Of a stretch of DNA of 18,478 nucleotides, positions 6,163 to 13,989 are shown one piece after another. Source of the DNA: Candidatus Zixiibacteriota bacterium (GTDB taxonomy: Bacteria > SM23-81); contig DAOVRJ010000011.1 of assembly GCA_030628225.1 (NCBI GenBank), forward strand, positions 1 to 18,478. The letters are read 5' to 3'. A program made the position numbers and the translations under genes. A model generated the notes under the pieces. The model saw only the letters and a program-made list of their open reading frames with translations, was not told the origin of the DNA and did not search any database. The first letter of the stretch is position 1, and each line of letters starts with the position of its first letter.

Positions 6163-6227
6163 AACAGGCAGGGGTCTCGTTCTCCCCAAAGAATTGATCT
6201 TGGGCGGCAGAAGGATCCCTGCCTGTT
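6163..6227 (+). other. Long-range hairpin in the hsp20-dnaK spacer
   Basis: AACAGGCAGGG (6163-6173) and CCCTGCCTGTT (6217-6227) are a perfect 11-bp inverted repeat. Inside it, CCCAA (6185-6189) can pair with TTGGG (6200-6204). No T-run follows. It may be an mRNA processing or stability structure that sets hsp20 versus dnaK levels, or a weak attenuator. The dnaK Shine-Dalgarno lies about 50 nt beyond and is not sequestered by the stem. I see no convincing separate dnaK promoter. Confidence 0.55.
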
Positions 6228-6287
6228 GCTTTATCGAAAGAAAAAGTTCAAGCAGACAAATAAGAATATTACCAGGAGGAATCAATC

Positions 6288-8204
6288 ATGGCAAAAATAA
6301 TCGGTATCGACCTGGGAACCACCAACTCCTGCGTGGCCGTGATGGAGGGTGGAGACCCGGTGGTCATCCCCAACGCCGAGGGTGGCAGAACAACCCCGTC
6401 GGTGGTGGCATTTTCAAAATCCAATGAGCGTCTGGTGGGCCAGGTGGCCAAAAGACAGGCCATCACCAACCCTCAGAACACCATCTCCTCTATCAAGCGA
6501 TTCATGGGCCGAAAGCACAGCGAGGTAGTCCAGGAGAAGAAGGAAGTCCCCTTCCAGGTGGTCAAAGGACCAAACGGTAACGCTCGCATCAAAGCCAATA
6601 ACAAAGAGTACTCCCCGCCGGAGATCTCGGCCATGATCCTGCAGAAGATGCGCCAGACCGCCGAGGACTATTTAGGGGAAAAGATCTCCGCGGCGATCAT
6701 CACGGTTCCGGCCTACTTCAACGACTCTCAGCGCCAGGCCACCAAGGACGCCGGACGGATCGCCGGGCTGGATGTTAAGCGCATCATCAACGAGCCCACA
6801 GCGGCCTCCCTGGCCTATGGTCTGGACAAGAAGAAGGATGAGAAGATCGCCGTCTTCGACCTGGGCGGAGGCACTTTCGATATCTCCATCCTGGAGTTAG
6901 GCGACGGTGTCTTCGAGGTGAAATCAACCAACGGTGACACCCACCTGGGCGGCGATGACTTCGACGAGAAGGTGATCAACTGGCTGGCCGACGAGTTCAA
7001 AAAACAGGAGGGCATCGACCTGCGCAAGGACCCCATGGCCCTGCAGCGATTGAAAGAAGCGGCCGAGAAGGCCAAGTGCGAGCTCTCCTCCTCCATGCAG
7101 ACGGATATCAACCTGCCTTTCATCACCGCCGATCAGGACGGGCCCAAGCACCTGAACATCACCCTGACCAGGGCAAAACTGGAGCAACTGGTAGACGACT
7201 TGATTCAGCGGACCATGGGGCCCTGCAAAAAAGCTTTGCAGGACGCCGGACTCTCCGCCGCGGACATCGATGAGGTCATCCTGGTGGGCGGCCAGACGCG
7301 CATGCCCAAGGTTCAGGAAACGGTGAAGAGCATCTTCGGAAAAGAGCCCCACAAGGGCGTCAATCCCGACGAGGTAGTGGCTGTAGGAGCGGCCATTCAG
7401 GGTGGCGTTCTGGCCGGCGATGTCAAGGACGTTCTGCTTCTGGACGTAACACCGCTGTCGTTGGGCATCGAGACCCTGGGCAGCGTGGCAACCAAGCTGA
7501 TCGAGAGGAACACCACCATACCGACCAAGAAGGCCGAGATCTTCTCCACAGCGGATGACAACCAGACCACTGTAGAGATCCACGTGCTGCAGGGCGAGAG
7601 GGAGATGGCCAACGACAACAAGACCATCGGGCGTTTTCACCTGACCGGCATCCCCCCGGCACCCAGAGGAATGGCGCAGATTGAGGTTTCCTTCGACATC
7701 GACGCCAACGGCATCCTCAACGTCTCTGCCAAGGACAAGACAACTGGCAAGGAGCAGAGCATTCGCATAGAGGCCTCCAGCGGCCTGGCTGAAGAGGAGA
7801 TCCAGAAGATGGTCAAGGATGCTCAGGCCCATGCCGGCGAGGACAAACGCAAACGCGAGCAGATCGACGCAAGGAACAGCGCCGACCGGCTAGTCTACGA
7901 AACGGAAAAAAACCTCCAGGAGTATGGCGATAAGATCGACCCCGGCACTCGAGCCAATGTCGAGGCGGCCACCGGTCGTGTCAAAGAAGCGCTCAAGGGC
8001 GACAACGCCGATGAGATCAAATCGGCGACCGAGGCCTTGACCCAGATCTGGCAAAAGGCGGCGGCCACCATGTATCAGCAGGCATCGGCACAGCAAGGTC
8101 CTCAGGCTGGTTCCGCCCAAAGCGGTCCTCAGCAGACAGGCTCTCCGGAAGACAGTCAGGACCAGGAGAAAACCGTGGACGCCGATTTTGAGGTCGTCGA
8201 ATAA
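6288..8204 (+). CDS. dnaK: Molecular chaperone DnaK (Hsp70)
   Basis: The product is a 638-residue cytosolic Hsp70, the usual length for bacterial DnaK. The ATPase domain shows [13 protein letters not shown] near the start, [29 protein letters not shown] and [14 protein letters not shown]. The interdomain linker [16 protein letters not shown] leads into the substrate-binding domain and helical lid. A Gln/Ser/Gly-rich tail ends DADFEVVE, typical of the DnaK C-terminus. The ATG is preceded by AGGAGGAATC. The gene lies 168 nt after the second hsp20 and before grpE, so it probably shares the sigma-54 transcript with the holdases whose clients it refolds. The order dnaK-grpE-dnaJ without hrcA differs from the common hrcA-grpE-dnaK-dnaJ layout. 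Confidence 0.98.
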   Translation: MAKIIGIDLGTTNSCVAVMEGGDPVVIPNAEGGRTTPSVVAFSKSNERLVGQVAKRQAITNPQNTISSIKRFMGRKHSEVVQEKKEVPFQVVKGPNGNARIKANNKEYSPPEISAMILQKMRQTAEDYLGEKISAAIITVPAYFNDSQRQATKDAGRIAGLDVKRIINEPTAASLAYGLDKKKDEKIAVFDLGGGTFDISILELGDGVFEVKSTNGDTHLGGDDFDEKVINWLADEFKKQEGIDLRKDPMALQRLKEAAEKAKCELSSSMQTDINLPFITADQDGPKHLNITLTRAKLEQLVDDLIQRTMGPCKKALQDAGLSAADIDEVILVGGQTRMPKVQETVKSIFGKEPHKGVNPDEVVAVGAAIQGGVLAGDVKDVLLLDVTPLSLGIETLGSVATKLIERNTTIPTKKAEIFSTADDNQTTVEIHVLQGEREMANDNKTIGRFHLTGIPPAPRGMAQIEVSFDIDANGILNVSAKDKTTGKEQSIRIEASSGLAEEEIQKMVKDAQAHAGEDKRKREQIDARNSADRLVYETEKNLQEYGDKIDPGTRANVEAATGRVKEALKGDNADEIKSATEALTQIWQKAAATMYQQASAQQGPQAGSAQSGPQQTGSPEDSQDQEKTVDADFEVVE

Positions 8205-8221
8205 CACCATCAGCAAAAGCG

Positions 8222-8258
8222 ACGAAGGGGCTGCTCTGGAGTTGAGCAGCCCCTTCGT
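8222..8258 (+). terminator. Strong 15-bp hairpin between dnaK and grpE
   Basis: ACGAAGGGGCTGCTC (8222-8236) and GAGCAGCCCCTTCGT (8244-8258) pair perfectly over 15 bp with a 7-nt loop. The run after it is TTAAATGC, not a proper T-tract, so termination is likely partial. Placed 16 nt before the grpE Shine-Dalgarno, it could lower co-chaperone expression relative to DnaK or protect the 3' end of the dnaK message. Confidence 0.7.
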
Positions 8259-8287
8259 TAAATGCTATAACTACAGGAGAATGGGCC

Positions 8288-8794
8288 TTGGCTGAAAAAA
8301 TCGAAGTGCTGATGGAAGAAGATCAGGAAGAAACTGTGCCGGTTGAAGAGCAGTTGGAGAAGCCTGCCGACGATAAATACGACGAGCACATCGAACATCT
8401 GCAGAGGTTAAAGGCGGAATTCGATAACTACCGTAAACGGATACAGCGGGAGCGAGAGGAGCTGGAGGATCACGCCAAGGCTGATGTCTGCGGAAAGCTG
8501 CTCCCCATCCTGGACGACCTGAAGCGGGCGATGGTATACTCTGATGTAGACCGTGAAGCTTTGCGCTCTGGCCTCGAGCTGGTGCATAAAAACCTCAAGT
8601 CCATCCTCCAGACGCTGGGCCTGGAAACCGTTCCTGCCCAAGGTCAACCCTTTGATCCCCACGTTCATGAGGCGGTCATGGTGGAAGAGGCCCCGGCAGT
8701 TCAGAGTGAGTGCGTCACCAACGTGCTGCAGACAGGATATCTGTTCAAGGGCAAACTTTTACGTCCGGCAAAGGTGACGGTCTCCAAGACGTAG
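8288..8794 (+). CDS. grpE: Nucleotide exchange factor GrpE
   Basis: The product is a 168-residue GrpE, which releases ADP from DnaK. An acidic N-terminus (1-28) leads into a long helix (about 30-66, with LKAEFDNYRKRIQRE). The C-terminal beta-domain carries the signature FDPHVHEAVMVEE and ends RPAKVTVSK. The start is an unusual TTG at 8288. AGGAGA at 8275-8280 is spaced 7 nt from it. An ATG at 8281 touches the Shine-Dalgarno, is out of frame and stops after four codons, so it is not the start. The rare start codon and the upstream hairpin both point to modest expression relative to dnaK. Confidence 0.94.
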   Translation: MAEKIEVLMEEDQEETVPVEEQLEKPADDKYDEHIEHLQRLKAEFDNYRKRIQREREELEDHAKADVCGKLLPILDDLKRAMVYSDVDREALRSGLELVHKNLKSILQTLGLETVPAQGQPFDPHVHEAVMVEEAPAVQSECVTNVLQTGYLFKGKLLRPAKVTVSKT

Positions 8795-8981
8795 AGGTGA
8801 CGAGCTGTGTTCTCTGACGAATTGTTTGCATTACATAAAGTGATCTGGCCTCGGACAAGAACAAAAGACTGCTTTGCGCAAGTGGAACAAGTTCGATAAA
8901 TTGCTTAATTGTTATTCTTATCTTACGTTTTGAGCATCGATAATCTTTTGCAATAGAAAAAATCGAAAGGCTATTTATCCA

Positions 8982-10100
8982 ATGGCCAATAGAGATTACT
9001 ATAAAATACTGGGCGTCGGGGAAAAAGCCAGCCAGGAAAAGATCAAAAAAGCTCACCGGAAGCTGGCCAAAAAGTGTCATCCCGATCACAATCCCGGGGA
9101 CAAAGCGGCTGAGGAGAAGTTCAAGGAGATCTCTCATGCCTACGAGGTGCTCAGCGACCCCAAGAAAAGAGAGCAGTATGATCAGCTGCGCAAGTTCGCG
9201 CCCGGAGGGTTTCCGGGCTTTGGCTATGGAACGAACAAGGGCTTTCACACCCGGGGCTTCAAGCGCTCCCCGGGGGGTGCTTTCTCCTTCGAGGACCTGG
9301 GAGGATTCGGGGGCATAGGGGATATCTTCCGGGAGGTCTTCGATCTGGGCGGAACAACACGGCAGGCTAAATACGGTCCTCAAAAAGGAGAGGATCTCCG
9401 CTTCGAGATCAAGGTGCCCTTCGACCTGGCCATCTCCGGGGGAAAAACTCTCATCAAGGTGCCCAGGGAAGAGGTCTGTCCCGCCTGCTCCGGAACGGGA
9501 GCTCAGCCGGGATCCTCAACCTCGATCTGCCCGGACTGTCATGGTCAGGGTTTTATCTCCTTCGCTCAGGGAGGCTTCTCTGTGAACCGGCCATGCCCCC
9601 GATGCTATGGTCGTGGAACCATTATCCGGCAACCCTGCCGGAGCTGCGCCGGCCTTGGCCGGATTAAAAAAACGCGCAGCTTTTCCGTCAGGGTGCCGGC
9701 GGGCATCTCAGATGGGCGCAAAATTCGCCTGCGCAACCAGGGTCTTCCCGGAACCGGTGACGGTCCTCCAGGCGACATCATCCTCACTGTGCGCCTGGGA
9801 GAACACCGTTTCTTCCGCCGCAAAGGCCGGGACATTCTCTGCCAGGTGCCCATCAACATCGCCCAGGCAGTCTTGGGCACTCGCATTCGCGTGCGAACCA
9901 TCAACGGCCATGTGGTGGTGAAGATCCCCCCGGGGACCCAGCCGGGAACGGTTTTCCGTTTAAAAAGCAAGGGTTTGCGCTCCAACGGAAAACGGGGTGA
10001 TCAGCTGGTCAAGATCACGGTCAACATTCCCAAGCAGATCGGCGAACGGCAAACGAAACTGATGGAAGAGTTCGCCCGCCAGGGAGATCTGGCTCATTGA
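8982..10100 (+). CDS. dnaJ: Chaperone protein DnaJ (Hsp40, type I)
   Basis: The product is a 372-residue co-chaperone that stimulates DnaK ATP hydrolysis and delivers substrates. The J-domain (about 4-70) has HPD at 33-35. A Gly/Phe-rich region (about 74-125) follows. The zinc domain has four CxxCxGxG repeats: C166/C169, C183/C186, C205/C208 and C219/C222. The C-terminal substrate-binding region ends by about residue 360. All type I parts are present. The ATG at 8982 has only a weak GAAAGG upstream. The 187-nt spacer after grpE is AT-rich, with no promoter or terminator that I can call firmly, so dnaJ may be co-transcribed or have its own weak promoter. Confidence 0.97.
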   Translation: MANRDYYKILGVGEKASQEKIKKAHRKLAKKCHPDHNPGDKAAEEKFKEISHAYEVLSDPKKREQYDQLRKFAPGGFPGFGYGTNKGFHTRGFKRSPGGAFSFEDLGGFGGIGDIFREVFDLGGTTRQAKYGPQKGEDLRFEIKVPFDLAISGGKTLIKVPREEVCPACSGTGAQPGSSTSICPDCHGQGFISFAQGGFSVNRPCPRCYGRGTIIRQPCRSCAGLGRIKKTRSFSVRVPAGISDGRKIRLRNQGLPGTGDGPPGDIILTVRLGEHRFFRRKGRDILCQVPINIAQAVLGTRIRVRTINGHVVVKIPPGTQPGTVFRLKSKGLRSNGKRGDQLVKITVNIPKQIGERQTKLMEEFARQGDLAH

Positions 10101-10145
10101 GCGGCCGCCAGTTAGTTTATTGCCGAGCATGCCACCAAAAAAGCC

Positions 10146-10174
10146 TTGACATGCGCACCGAACAGAGATATTTT
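10146..10174 (+). promoter_or_regulatory. Sigma-70-type promoter upstream of the FmdB/TraR-like gene pair
   Basis: TTGACA (10146-10151), a 17-bp spacer and TATTTT (10169-10174) make a good -35/-10 pair, with a start near 10182. It would transcribe the 10461 and 10726 genes with a ~280-nt leader that includes the interleaved inverted repeats at 10220-10265. Confidence 0.55.
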
Positions 10175-10219
10175 GAGCGGCGCGTCAAGTTGAGCGAACC
10201 ACCAGCCATGGTGAATCCG

Positions 10220-10265
10220 TTTCAAGCAAGAAATACGTAGTTTTTTGCTTGAAAATACGTATTTC
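10220..10265. promoter_or_regulatory. Interleaved perfect inverted repeats (A-B-A'-B')
   Basis: TTTCAAGCAA (A, 10220-10229) is complementary to TTGCTTGAAA (A', 10245-10254). GAAATACGTA (B, 10230-10239) is complementary to TACGTATTTC (B', 10256-10265). The arms alternate, so in RNA the two 10-bp hairpins exclude each other. In DNA they give two TACGTA-centred near-palindromes 22 bp apart, about two helical turns. This could be a two-site operator or an RNA switch; the sequence alone does not decide. The rest of the 10101-10460 spacer shows only the promoter at 10146. Confidence 0.6.
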
Positions 10266-10460
10266 TAATTATTGCTATTTTTTCAGAAATATATTACTAT
10301 TTCCTCCGGTGCATTCGGGTTTCCCAAAGCGCTCGCAAGAAACGGCACAGTTCATCTGCCATCAGAAGTAACGGTGAAGAAGCAGGCTGACCTGTTCCGC
10401 AAAAAGAGCGTTGCCGGAGCCCCGAGTCTGTCAACGGAGATGGAAACGAAGGAGCTACAG

Positions 10461-10745
10461 ATGCCGACCTACGAGTACGAATGCACCTCCTGCGGACATC
10501 GATTTGAGAAATTTCAATCGATCACCGCTGCGCCTGTGAAGCGTTGCCCGAACTGTGGGAAGAAGGTCAAGAGACTCTTTGGAACAGGAGGAGGTTTAAT
10601 CTTCAAAGGCTCTGGTTTTTACACCACGGATTACCGCAGCGAAGGCTACAAGCGTGCCGCTAAGGCCGAAGCAGCGGCACATTCGAGCAAAACCGGGACC
10701 GCGGGGGACAGAGGGACAAAAACAGATGGAAAAGAGAAAAATTAA
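10461..10745 (+). CDS. FmdB-family small zinc ribbon protein
   Basis: The product is a 94-residue protein starting [16 protein letters not shown], the hallmark of the FmdB/CxxC_CxxC_SSSS regulatory-type zinc ribbon family. Zinc ligands are C8/C11 and C29/C32. [12 protein letters not shown] (48-59) is the second family signature. A hydrophilic Ala/Lys/Gly-rich tail follows. The ATG at 10461 is chosen because the family always begins with this motif and GGAG sits upstream (10451-10454). The open frame extends back to 10272, but that part has no family match and is probably leader. FmdB was named as a putative regulator of formamidase genes; the function of most members is not established. It overlaps the next gene by 20 nt. 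Confidence 0.88.
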   Translation: MPTYEYECTSCGHRFEKFQSITAAPVKRCPNCGKKVKRLFGTGGGLIFKGSGFYTTDYRSEGYKRAAKAEAAAHSSKTGTAGDRGTKTDGKEKN

Positions 10746-11088
10746 ATACTTCAGCAGACAGATCCTCATCAAGCGAAATGGCATCCTCACCAAACTCATC
10801 GGGCTGGAAAAGGACTTCCACGCCCTGCAACACAACCATCCTAAAGATTGGGCCGAAGTGACCAATGACGCCTGGGAAAGAGAAACGATCACGCAGAAGA
10901 TCGATGCCGAAAAAAAGAACCTGCGTATTCTCAACAGCTCTTTGCGCAAGCTGATCGACGGCAGCTACGGCGTATGCGCCTGCTGCGGTGAGCGCATTCC
11001 CGAGGCCAGGCTTAAGGCTTTGCCTTTTGCCAATTTATGCATCAAATGCAAGATTGAGGAGGAACACTGGGCGATGCAGGCTGGCTAA
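10726..11088 (+). CDS. TraR/DksA-family zinc finger protein
   Basis: The product is a 120-residue protein with a helical N-terminal part (about 8-78) and a C-terminal zinc finger, [16 protein letters not shown]...LCIKCK. The ligands are C84, C87, C105 and C108 (C-x2-C-x17-C-x2-C), as in DksA/TraR proteins that bind in the RNA polymerase secondary channel. The tip motif DxxDxA of DksA appears degenerate here (E44-x2-N47-x-A49), so ppGpp-type regulation cannot be assumed. The ATG at 10726 overlaps the FmdB gene by 20 nt, which suggests translational coupling. An in-frame ATG at 10654 would add 24 low-complexity residues and lies wholly inside the FmdB gene, so it is less likely. A terminator follows. 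Confidence 0.85.
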   Translation: MEKRKIKYFSRQILIKRNGILTKLIGLEKDFHALQHNHPKDWAEVTNDAWERETITQKIDAEKKNLRILNSSLRKLIDGSYGVCACCGERIPEARLKALPFANLCIKCKIEEEHWAMQAG

Positions 11089-11116
11089 TCGGCTCAACAC
11101 CACTCTACGAACGGTG

Positions 11117-11149
11117 AGCAGGATGAGACGTTCTCATTCTGCTTTTTTT
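11117..11149 (+). terminator. Intrinsic terminator after the TraR-like gene
   Basis: AGCAGGATGAGA (11117-11128) pairs with TCTCATTCTGCT (11132-11143) over 12 bp with one G-U pair and a 3-nt loop. A run of seven T (11143-11149) follows immediately. It closes the chaperone/FmdB/TraR region. Confidence 0.9.
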
Positions 11150-11185
11150 CATCCTCCATGAAAAAGCTCGAAGCTCGATATGGAA

Positions 11186-11330
11186 CTGGATTCTGGATTA
11201 TAGTTTAGAGAGTTAAAAGAGTTTAGAGAGTTTGGGTGCCAGATGCTGGTTAAGAACTAAATCCAGGAAAATACAGAGTCGAATTTGCATCAATTCGGAA
11301 TTGAGCACTTTACTAACCAGGATCCAGGAT
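11186..11330. repeat. Composite repeat element C (7- and 9-nt periods)
   Basis: Two CTGGATT heptamers (11186-11199) are followed by four 9-nt AGTT units (11202-11237: AGTTTAGAG, AGTTAAAAG, AGTTTAGAG, AGTTTGGGT). About 80 nt later, two CCAGGAT heptamers (11317-11330) complement the first pair. This is the same outer order as element A (TGGATT type, then AGTT nonamers), with the inner CTCGGAA arms missing. It begins 37 nt after a terminator. Confidence 0.72.
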
Positions 11331-11382
11331 CAAACATCCATGATCTGGCAACCTCCGTATGCCTGATGCAGCCCAAAACTCA

Positions 11383-11460
11383 TGTGGCGACACGCTTCTT
11401 TCGCCTATGGCTCCGTGTGCCCGGGAAAGCCACAGGTGACATTCGGACTATGCCTGCCGA
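11383..11460. other. Stem-rich segment upstream of the lipoprotein operon promoter
   Basis: TGTGGC (11383-11388) can pair with GCCACA (11429-11434), enclosing ACACG (11390-11394) with CGTGT (11414-11418). An alternative fold pairs CCTATGGCT (11404-11412) with AGCCACAGG (11428-11436), with one mismatch. TCGG/CCGA (11443-11460) gives a further small stem. It lies upstream of the promoter at 11472, so it is not in that transcript. It matches no RNA family that I can name. Confidence 0.35.
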
Positions 11461-11471
11461 TTGATTTTCTG

Positions 11472-11500
11472 TTGACAACCGAGCCAGTCGAGGTTATATT
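11472..11500 (+). promoter_or_regulatory. Sigma-70 promoter of the envelope lipoprotein/barrel operon
   Basis: TTGACA (11472-11477), a 17-bp spacer and TATATT (11495-11500) make a near-consensus promoter. Transcription would start near 11507, giving a ~95-nt leader before the ATG at 11603. Confidence 0.82.
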
Positions 11501-11517
11501 CGAACCTGATTGTCTCT

Positions 11518-11563
11518 GCCATCGTAGAGAGAACGGGTTGACGGCCGCTGGTGCAACGATGGC
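11518..11563 (+). other. Leader RNA hairpin before the DNRLRE lipoprotein gene
   Basis: GCCATCGT (11518-11525) and ACGATGGC (11556-11563) form a perfect 8-bp stem around a 30-nt GC-rich loop, just after the predicted transcription start. It may stabilise the message or act in cis. No known riboswitch consensus is recognised. Confidence 0.5.
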
Positions 11564-11602
11564 TTCCGCCGATATAAACCTCAAACAAGGCGTATTTTTC
11601 CG

Positions 11603-12787
11603 ATGAGGAAACTTGTCCTTCTTCTCAGCGCAGCATGGCTGATGACCGCATTTGCCGGTTGCTCCGAGAAAGAGATGAACCCCGTTGGATTTAACCTGGT
11701 GGACCATGAAGGACATTGGCAGGTTCACCAGGCGGTTATCCGGGAAATCCTGGCCGACAGCTGCATCGCCATCTCCACCGGCGCTGGGAAAGGATTCTAT
11801 CTTCTGGTCGGGTCCTGGAAGGGACAGGAGGCCAGAAGCCTTTTGTTCTTCGAGGATCTGCCCGACAGCCTCGAGTTATCCCTCACCGGTGCCAAATTGA
11901 TTCTCAACGCCTATTCCGAGTCCAACGAAGATTCAATCCTCATCTCAGCTCATGCGTTACAGACAGGATGGAACGACTCGACCGTCACCTGGGAGTATCC
12001 CTGGGGTGAAGCCGGCGGGGATTTCGAAACTGAGCCCATCGCCCAGGGATCATACGCCATCATCAAGGGCAGCCAGATGCAGCTGGACTTCACCGCGGCA
12101 GGGCTTGAGCTGGTTGAGGATTGGCTGGAAGGTCAGCTCAACAACGGCCTTCTCCTCAAAACCGTTGATCCCGCGGGGGACAACCTGAAGTATTTCTACT
12201 CAACCAACACGCCTTTCGACCCGGAGTTGGAGCTGACCTTCGCCACCAGCGACACATCTGATACCACCATCAGCGTGGATAGCGACAGGGATGCCTTCAT
12301 AGCTCAGCCCGGGGAACCGGTGACCGGGGATCTTCTGTGCGTGAGCGACGGGGTCGTGCACCGCAGCTGGATCCATTTTGACACCTCCGCGATCCCCGAC
12401 AGTGCGTTTATCAACCACGCCATTTTGTCCCTGTCCATAAGCGAGTTCAACTCCCCGCTGGACAAGATGACCGTGGGAGCTTACCTGGTGACCGAAATGG
12501 AAACGCTCACTTTCAGCTCTAGCTACTCTGGCACGGCCAGCCTGAACTCTGACAAAAACCTCATGGAAATCAACGTCGCCTCGCTGGCACAAAGCTGGGC
12601 AGATGGAACCCTGAACGCCGGCATCATGCTCAAGATCTATTCAGAATATAGCGATCTCTCCCGGGCTCTCTTTTACACATCCACATCGGCTCCGGACAGC
12701 ACACACCTGCCCACCCTCACCGTCACGTATACCACCCCTCCCAGGGGCAAATTAGCCTGCCATACCCGGGGAGGCCAGGTTCCATGA
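11603..12787 (+). CDS. DNRLRE-type (CBM96-like) lipoprotein
   Basis: The product is a 394-residue protein with a lipoprotein signal peptide; the lipobox is FAGC with C20 and Ser at +2, consistent with outer-membrane retention. Two copies of a beta-rich module follow. The first (about 50-213) has the typical GWNDSTVTW motif (122-130). The second (about 222-377) has IHFDTSAIPDSAFINHAILSL and SWADGTLNAGIMLKIYSE. These are hallmarks of the DNRLRE/CBM96 fold found in extracellular matrix or polysaccharide-binding proteins. A specific ligand cannot be predicted. The ATG at 11603 has only weak AAGG about 12 nt upstream. It is the first gene after a strong promoter and ends in an ATGA overlap with the next gene. 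Confidence 0.83.
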   Translation: MRKLVLLLSAAWLMTAFAGCSEKEMNPVGFNLVDHEGHWQVHQAVIREILADSCIAISTGAGKGFYLLVGSWKGQEARSLLFFEDLPDSLELSLTGAKLILNAYSESNEDSILISAHALQTGWNDSTVTWEYPWGEAGGDFETEPIAQGSYAIIKGSQMQLDFTAAGLELVEDWLEGQLNNGLLLKTVDPAGDNLKYFYSTNTPFDPELELTFATSDTSDTTISVDSDRDAFIAQPGEPVTGDLLCVSDGVVHRSWIHFDTSAIPDSAFINHAILSLSISEFNSPLDKMTVGAYLVTEMETLTFSSSYSGTASLNSDKNLMEINVASLAQSWADGTLNAGIMLKIYSEYSDLSRALFYTSTSAPDSTHLPTLTVTYTTPPRGKLACHTRGGQVP

Positions 12788-13989
12788 AACATCTCTCTCT
12801 CAACAGGGCCGTTCTGCTGATCTTTTTCTTCCTGCTGGCCGCCTCGGCGGCTCAGGCCGGCTCCATCTTTTCCGGCAACGGTCTGGGAGAAGTGGTCTAT
12901 GCGGCCGATGCCCGCCTTCGATCCATGGGCGGAGCTGGCCTGGCCCTGACCAGGGGGCTGAGCGGCAGCCTGGTGAACCCGGCTTTGATGGGCGGCCTGA
13001 AGGTAACGGCTCTCACCGTTTCCTCTCGGCCCGAGGCTCTCTACGTGAAAGATGCACAGCAGGAGAATGTGCTGACCTCTGCGCGGATCGATAATTTCGC
13101 TCTTTACCTCCCTTTGGGTAAGCAGTTTGCTTTGAGTCTGGATCTTCGGCAACAGAGCGATTGCAGGTTCAAGGCTTACCAGATAACGACCGTCTTTGAT
13201 AAGGTGTACACCAAAGCCATCACTCGCACCGGAGGCACGACACTTGCTTCCGTGAACCTGGCCAGGAGGTTTGGATCCTCCCTGTATGTGGGAATCAGAG
13301 CCGGTTATGTTTTCGGCAAATTAAACCAGGGCCTGACTGGCGATTTCTTCGACGACGACTACCTCGATACCAGCGTTCACTCGGGCATCGAGAACACCGG
13401 CAGCCAGCTGTGCGCAGGCCTGGCCCTGAAAATCAGCCGGCAGTTCTCCGTGGGCGCCATCTTCATCCCTGCTTACGAAGTTAAACAGACAGAGACGCAA
13501 TACTCCTCTTTTTCATCCGCCACCACGGTGAAAAGAACGCTTACCAATCCGCTGACTTTCGGCTTCGGTTTGGCCTGTTATCCCAGTCCCAAATTTTTGG
13601 GCCAAATTGACGTGACGGTCAGCAAATGGAGCAATTTCAAAATAGATGGCCAAGTGGCACCTGGCTACACAGATGTCATCAGAGTCGCCGCCGGCTGTGA
13701 ATACAGGGCCCTGAAAGAGGGGTCCGCATCTTGTTTCCGTAAAATCCCCCTTCGATTCGGATATACCCTGGAACCCTGGTATCTGAAGACAGATGACGGT
13801 GAAAAAATCCACGGCCATTTCCTCACCATGGGAATTGGCCTGCCCTTTGGCCAACAGGGCGCACATCTGGACGCATCCCTGGAGCTGGGCATGAGAGGGG
13901 ATATTTCCTCAGTCGGGGCTGAAGAAAAGATCGTCCGGGGGACTATCTCCATCTGGGGATTTGAGCGCTGGTTCCAGCGAAAAAAATGA
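12784..13989 (+). CDS. FadL/PorV-like outer-membrane beta-barrel protein (first)
   Basis: The product is a 401-residue exported protein. A signal peptide (about 1-25) ends AAQA. The mature N-terminus carries GLGEVVYAADARLRSMGGAGLAL and SLVNPALMGGL, the amphipathic hatch-like opening seen in OMPP1/FadL and PorV-type proteins of FCB bacteria. Alternating hydrophobic and aromatic strands then run to the end, in keeping with a 12-16-stranded barrel. Whether it is a transporter, a type IX-associated shuttle or a structural barrel cannot be told. The ATG overlaps the previous stop (ATGA), so it is translationally coupled to the lipoprotein gene and followed by a second, divergent barrel. Confidence 0.78.
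   Translation: MKHLSLNRAVLLIFFFLLAASAAQAGSIFSGNGLGEVVYAADARLRSMGGAGLALTRGLSGSLVNPALMGGLKVTALTVSSRPEALYVKDAQQENVLTSARIDNFALYLPLGKQFALSLDLRQQSDCRFKAYQITTVFDKVYTKAITRTGGTTLASVNLARRFGSSLYVGIRAGYVFGKLNQGLTGDFFDDDYLDTSVHSGIENTGSQLCAGLALKISRQFSVGAIFIPAYEVKQTETQYSSFSSATTVKRTLTNPLTFGFGLACYPSPKFLGQIDVTVSKWSNFKIDGQVAPGYTDVIRVAAGCEYRALKEGSASCFRKIPLRFGYTLEPWYLKTDDGEKIHGHFLTMGIGLPFGQQGAHLDASLELGMRGDISSVGAEEKIVRGTISIWGFERWFQRKK

Noticed and set aside
6924-7832. Long antisense open frame (about 302 codons) opposite dnaK
   Set aside because: A codon-bias shadow of dnaK. Antisense frames opposite Hsp70 genes are a known annotation artefact.
8795-8981. CIRCE, HAIR or sigma-54 site in front of dnaJ
   Set aside because: No GAGTGCTAA-type or ACTCAAG-type dyad and no correctly spaced GG/GC pair was found; the -35/-10 candidates are too weak to list.
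10272-10460. Upstream extension of the FmdB-type gene
   Set aside because: The family starts at MPTYEY with a good ribosome site at 10451; the extension has no similarity to the family and begins with TTG.
11382-11606. 74-codon open frame before the lipoprotein gene, and a riboswitch-like reading of the same stretch
   Set aside because: The frame spans a promoter and has no motif. The stems do not match c-di-GMP, cobalamin or TPP consensus cores as I know them.
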